The notes beneath the pieces were generated by a model. That model was not told the DNA's origin, ran no database searches, and worked only from the letters and a program-made list of their open reading frames with translations. 12,336 bases of DNA from Sphingobium sp. (GTDB lineage Bacteria > Pseudomonadota > Alphaproteobacteria > Sphingomonadales > Sphingomonadaceae), in NCBI GenBank assembly GCA_020051025.1, contig JAGVJS010000373.1, forward strand, positions 1-12,336, in the 5' to 3' direction. The position numbers and the translations under genes were made by a program. This document shows, piece after piece, positions 8,768 to 12,336 of this stretch. Numbering within the stretch: position 1 is the stretch's first letter; every line of letters begins with the position of its first letter.

Positions 8768-9394
8768 TCAAACGTTCCGAGCAAGGGCCAGACGGCCCGC
8801 GAGACCAAAGAAACCGACGCCCATGGCGCCTTCGAACCAGCGCATCGCGCTGCTTTGACCGACCTTGCGGCCCGCCTTCACGGCCAGCGCTGCGAGCAGC
8901 GCGCACCAGAAGAAGCCGAGCGCATAGACGATCGCGATCAGCAACATGCCCTGCCACGGCGCATCCGGGCCGGTGCCGACGAACTGCGGCAGCGCGGCCA
9001 GGAAGAAGATCGCGACCTTCGGGTTCAGCACGGTGCTGATGAAACCCTGCATGAAGGGCGATCCGCCGATCCGGACCTTCGGTGCTTCCTGCGCGGGCGC
9101 AGGCTTGATCGCGCCACGCAGCAGGCCAAGGCCCATCCAGGCCAGATAGAGCGCGCCGGCGACCTTCACCGCCATGAACAGCCCCGGCACCGCGTTCAGC
9201 ACGCTGAGGAAGCCGAAGCCGCACAGCAGCATGTAGAACAGGCCGCCCAGCTGGATGCCGCCGATCGCCGCCATACCCGCCTTCATGCCGCGGCGCGCTG
9301 CGTGACCGGCCACCAACATGGTGTCCGGCCCCGGCAACAGCACCAGACCGATCGACATCACGGTCCAGGCAAGGAGGGAATGGGCGGTCAGCAC
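8768..9394 (-). CDS. LysE/RhtB-family exporter inserted in the atp operon
   Basis: This 208-residue inner-membrane protein has the LysE-type layout of about six hydrophobic segments. Segment 1 ends in the signature PGPDTM (21-26), followed by GHAARRGMKAGM. Later come VAGALYLAWMGLGLLRGA (78-95) and the second conserved block GFISTVLNPKVAIFFLAALP (117-136). The family exports amino acids such as lysine, homoserine or threonine and related small molecules; the substrate here cannot be read. The start is GTG, the first possible codon, only 6 nt after the atpA stop, without a clear ribosome binding site; its TGA is 3 nt before atpG. It therefore lies inside the F1 operon, where no gene is normally found between atpA and atpG. 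Its codon use resembles its neighbours, so a recent insertion is not obvious. Confidence 0.93.
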   Translation of the reverse strand: MLTAHSLLAWTVMSIGLVLLPGPDTMLVAGHAARRGMKAGMAAIGGIQLGGLFYMLLCGFGFLSVLNAVPGLFMAVKVAGALYLAWMGLGLLRGAIKPAPAQEAPKVRIGGSPFMQGFISTVLNPKVAIFFLAALPQFVGTGPDAPWQGMLLIAIVYALGFFWCALLAALAVKAGRKVGQSSAMRWFEGAMGVGFFGLAGRLALARNV

Positions 9395-9400
9395 GTACTG

Positions 9401-10933
<1,533 letters not shown>

Positions 10934-11488
10934 TTAGCCTTTCATCGCCTGGGCGAGCGTATTCAAACGGGTGCGGATGGAGCTGTCGATCATCTGGCTG
11001 CCGATCTTGACGACCAGCCCGCCCAGAATCGCGGGGTCGACCTTCGCATCGACGGCGACCTCGCGGCCGACGCGCGCCTTCAGGCTCTTGGCCAGGGCGC
11101 TGATCTGGGTCTTTGTCAGCGGATGGGCGCTCGTCACTTCAGCGCGGGCCTCACCCTTGTGATTCGACAGCAGCGTTTCGTATGCGCGGATGACGGCGGG
11201 CAGCTGACCCAGGCGACGGTTCTGCGCGAGCACGCCCAGAAATTTCGTCGTCAGGGTGTCGGTCCCCATGGAGGATGCGACGGCGGCGATCGTCTTGCCT
11301 GCTGCGTCCCGGCTCAGCACGGGGCCGTTGATCAGCCCCTTGAAATCCGCCGATTGCGCAATAGCTTGCTTCAGCGCGGCAAGGCTGTCCGCCACCGTGT
11401 CGAGCGACTTTGCGTCGCGGGCCAGGTCGAACAGCGCCACCGCGTAGCGGCCGCTGAGACTGGCCTGAATGCCGCTGTTAATCTCCAC
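10934..11488 (-). CDS. atpH: F1F0 ATP synthase subunit delta (OSCP)
   Basis: Delta sits on top of F1 and joins it to the peripheral stalk. I choose the GTG at 11488 ([20 protein letters not shown], 184 residues, the usual size). A strong GGAGGA (11499-11504) lies 10 nt upstream, and homology of the family begins at about residue 6. The frame is open to a TTG at 11524 that would add 12 unconserved residues. Visible signatures: [11 protein letters not shown] (13-23), [11 protein letters not shown] (83-93), and the C-terminal [20 protein letters not shown] (151-170), which is the Prosite-type delta signature, ending [14 protein letters not shown]. It is the first gene of the F1 operon and its stop is 3 nt before atpA. 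Confidence 0.96.
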   Translation of the reverse strand: MEINSGIQASLSGRYAVALFDLARDAKSLDTVADSLAALKQAIAQSADFKGLINGPVLSRDAAGKTIAAVASSMGTDTLTTKFLGVLAQNRRLGQLPAVIRAYETLLSNHKGEARAEVTSAHPLTKTQISALAKSLKARVGREVAVDAKVDPAILGGLVVKIGSQMIDSSIRTRLNTLAQAMKG

Positions 11489-11498
11489 GCGCCTGCCG

Positions 11499-11504
11499 TC
11501 CTCC
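11499..11504 (-). promoter_or_regulatory. Ribosome binding site that sets the atpH start
   Basis: GGAGGA on the minus strand is a near-perfect Shine-Dalgarno sequence, 10 nt before the GTG at 11488. It lies downstream of the alternative TTG at 11524 and so argues against the longer protein. Confidence 0.75.
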
Positions 11505-11586
11505 GTGATTTGCGGGTCATGCAAAAAGAGGGCGCGGTCTGATCCCGTCCCGAGCCCCTGTTGCCGGGCCGGTTAGCAGCGCGATT

Positions 11587-11603
11587 ATGACTATGCAAGT
11601 CAT
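11587..11603. promoter_or_regulatory. 17-bp inverted repeat upstream of atpH, candidate operator
   Basis: ATGACT (11587-11592) and AGTCAT (11598-11603) form a perfect 6-bp inverted repeat with a 5-nt spacer, the geometry of a site for a dimeric regulator. It overlaps the AT-rich patch where the atp promoter may lie. No known regulator motif is recognised with certainty. Confidence 0.35.
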
Positions 11604-11672
11604 GTGACGTGATTCCATCGATAGTGCGAAAAACGCCCTATTTGACTGAGTATTTCCGCTGCGACGAATCGG

Positions 11673-12336
11673 TCATTCGGCAGGATCGGCTGGCGCAAGC
11701 CGTCCCTTTTGACAATGATAGACGATCCGCTCATTGGCCTGCGGCGGAAGCAACGTTGTCACATCGCTCTGCAATGCCGCGATCCTGGACAAAAGTTCGG
11801 AGTCGCTGCCGCACCCCTTGATGGGCTTGTCTTTCAGTAGCGCGCGCGCTTTCTCCATCGTGTCGATATCGGGCAGCCAGCGCTGCACGCGCAGCATGCC
11901 GGTGGACGGGTCGAACTGGCTGCTGGTCACATAATTGGCTTCGTCGGGCACGATGGCCCGCTGCCAGACGGTGCCCGACGCGACATATTGGGTCTCGCCG
12001 TTGACGCAGCCGCCGTCGGCCCAGTTCAGCCCGATATCATTGGGTTGCGATACCGTCAGTCGGCTGCGGGCCAGATCCACCTTGCAGACATTCTCACCGG
12101 TCCAGGCAAAGGCGGTGTTGCCGACCACGCTCTTGTCCGTGGGCAGCTTCACCCGCTCGTCGACGCTGGAGAAGCTGGGGCGCAGGAAGAAAAGGCCCAA
12201 TGCCGCCAGCAGCAACACGCCGCCGCCGGCCAGGAACCATGTCGCCTGCTTTTCCTTGCCCTGATTGTAAAAGAGGCCGCCGGCCCCGAGGCCCAGCACC
12301 GCGAGCGCCAGCAGCACGGCCGCGCCGGCCATGGCA
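11673..12336 (-). CDS. Membrane-anchored protein of unknown function, 5' end at the window edge
   Basis: The frame is open to the right edge. An ATG at 12332 gives 219 residues, but only four bases precede it, so the true start may be outside and the protein may be longer, for example with another domain before the membrane part. Two hydrophobic segments (about 3-20 and 31-50) are joined by a short loop GLFYNQGKEKQATW. A soluble part of about 165 residues follows, with four Cys in ENVCKVD, DGGCVNG, IKGCGSD and VYHCQKG, which could form two disulfides if it lies in the periplasm. No catalytic motif is seen and I do not recognise the family. It precedes the atp operon on the same strand with a 184-nt gap, which suggests a separate unit. 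Confidence 0.75.
   Translation of the reverse strand, partial: AMAGAAVLLALAVLGLGAGGLFYNQGKEKQATWFLAGGGVLLLAALGLFFLRPSFSSVDERVKLPTDKSVVGNTAFAWTGENVCKVDLARSRLTVSQPNDIGLNWADGGCVNGETQYVASGTVWQRAIVPDEANYVTSSQFDPSTGMLRVQRWLPDIDTMEKARALLKDKPIKGCGSDSELLSRIAALQSDVTTLLPPQANERIVYHCQKGRLAPADPAE

Larger units (their letters stand above)
11489..11672 (-). promoter_or_regulatory. Leader and promoter region of the atp operon
   Basis: These 184 nt lie between the end of the upstream membrane-anchored protein gene and the atpH start and must hold the operon promoter unless it is co-transcribed with the gene upstream. An AT-rich patch on the minus strand, CTTGCATAGTCATAAT, covers 11585-11600. CATAAT in it is a possible -10 box, but no good -35 box is spaced correctly, so the promoter is not pinpointed. 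I see no clear terminator for the upstream gene; a TTTTT run at 11629-11633 (minus strand) lacks a strong preceding stem. Confidence 0.45.

Noticed and set aside
11489..11524. N-terminal extension of AtpH from a TTG at 11524
   Set aside because: The extra 12 residues do not look like delta subunits, and a strong GGAGGA precedes the GTG at 11488, which gives the usual 184 residues.

Overview
The window is GC-rich chromosomal DNA of an alphaproteobacterium, most likely a sphingomonad (Sphingobium or a close relative). This rests on the F1 operon being separate from any F0 genes, the order atpH-atpA-atpG-atpD-atpC, a short epsilon subunit, and the style of the dispersed palindromic repeat. The genus is an inference from memory of the families; no search was run.

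Right two-thirds (about 5.9-12.3 kb): the F1-ATP synthase operon on the minus strand, atpH (delta), atpA (alpha), an inserted LysE-family membrane exporter gene, atpG (gamma), atpD (beta) and atpC (epsilon). The first four genes lie 3-6 nt apart. A mosaic of five hairpins fills the gap between atpD and atpC. A perfect 10-bp stem followed by a T-rich run ends the operon at about 5.92 kb. Upstream of atpH is a 184-nt leader or promoter region with a 6-5-6 inverted repeat, then a membrane-anchored cysteine-containing protein of unknown function whose 5' end is at the window edge.

Left third (1-5.9 kb): a set of envelope or glycan genes. On the plus strand, a two-gene operon encodes a polyprenyl-phosphate glycosyltransferase (GtrB/DPM1-like GT2) and a class I SAM-dependent methyltransferase. 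Diverging from it on the minus strand are a 655-residue polytopic protein and, overlapping it by ATGA, a membrane protein that runs off the left edge and may end in a winged-helix-like segment. Converging on it is a 515-residue polytopic protein that shares ordered motifs with the 655-residue protein; the two look like distant paralogues with a GT-C-like architecture. A reasonable but unproven model is that the GT2 enzyme makes a lipid-linked sugar that one or both polytopic proteins transfer, with the methyltransferase modifying the glycan or lipid.

The most unusual points are the exporter gene coupled into the F1 operon, the fact that all five spacers in that operon are multiples of three, the hairpin mosaic placed just upstream of the atpC ribosome binding site, the epsilon subunit lacking its C-terminal helices, and the paralogous pair of unrecognised polytopic proteins flanking the GT2/methyltransferase operon. 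I found no RNA gene, CRISPR array, insertion sequence or phage feature.
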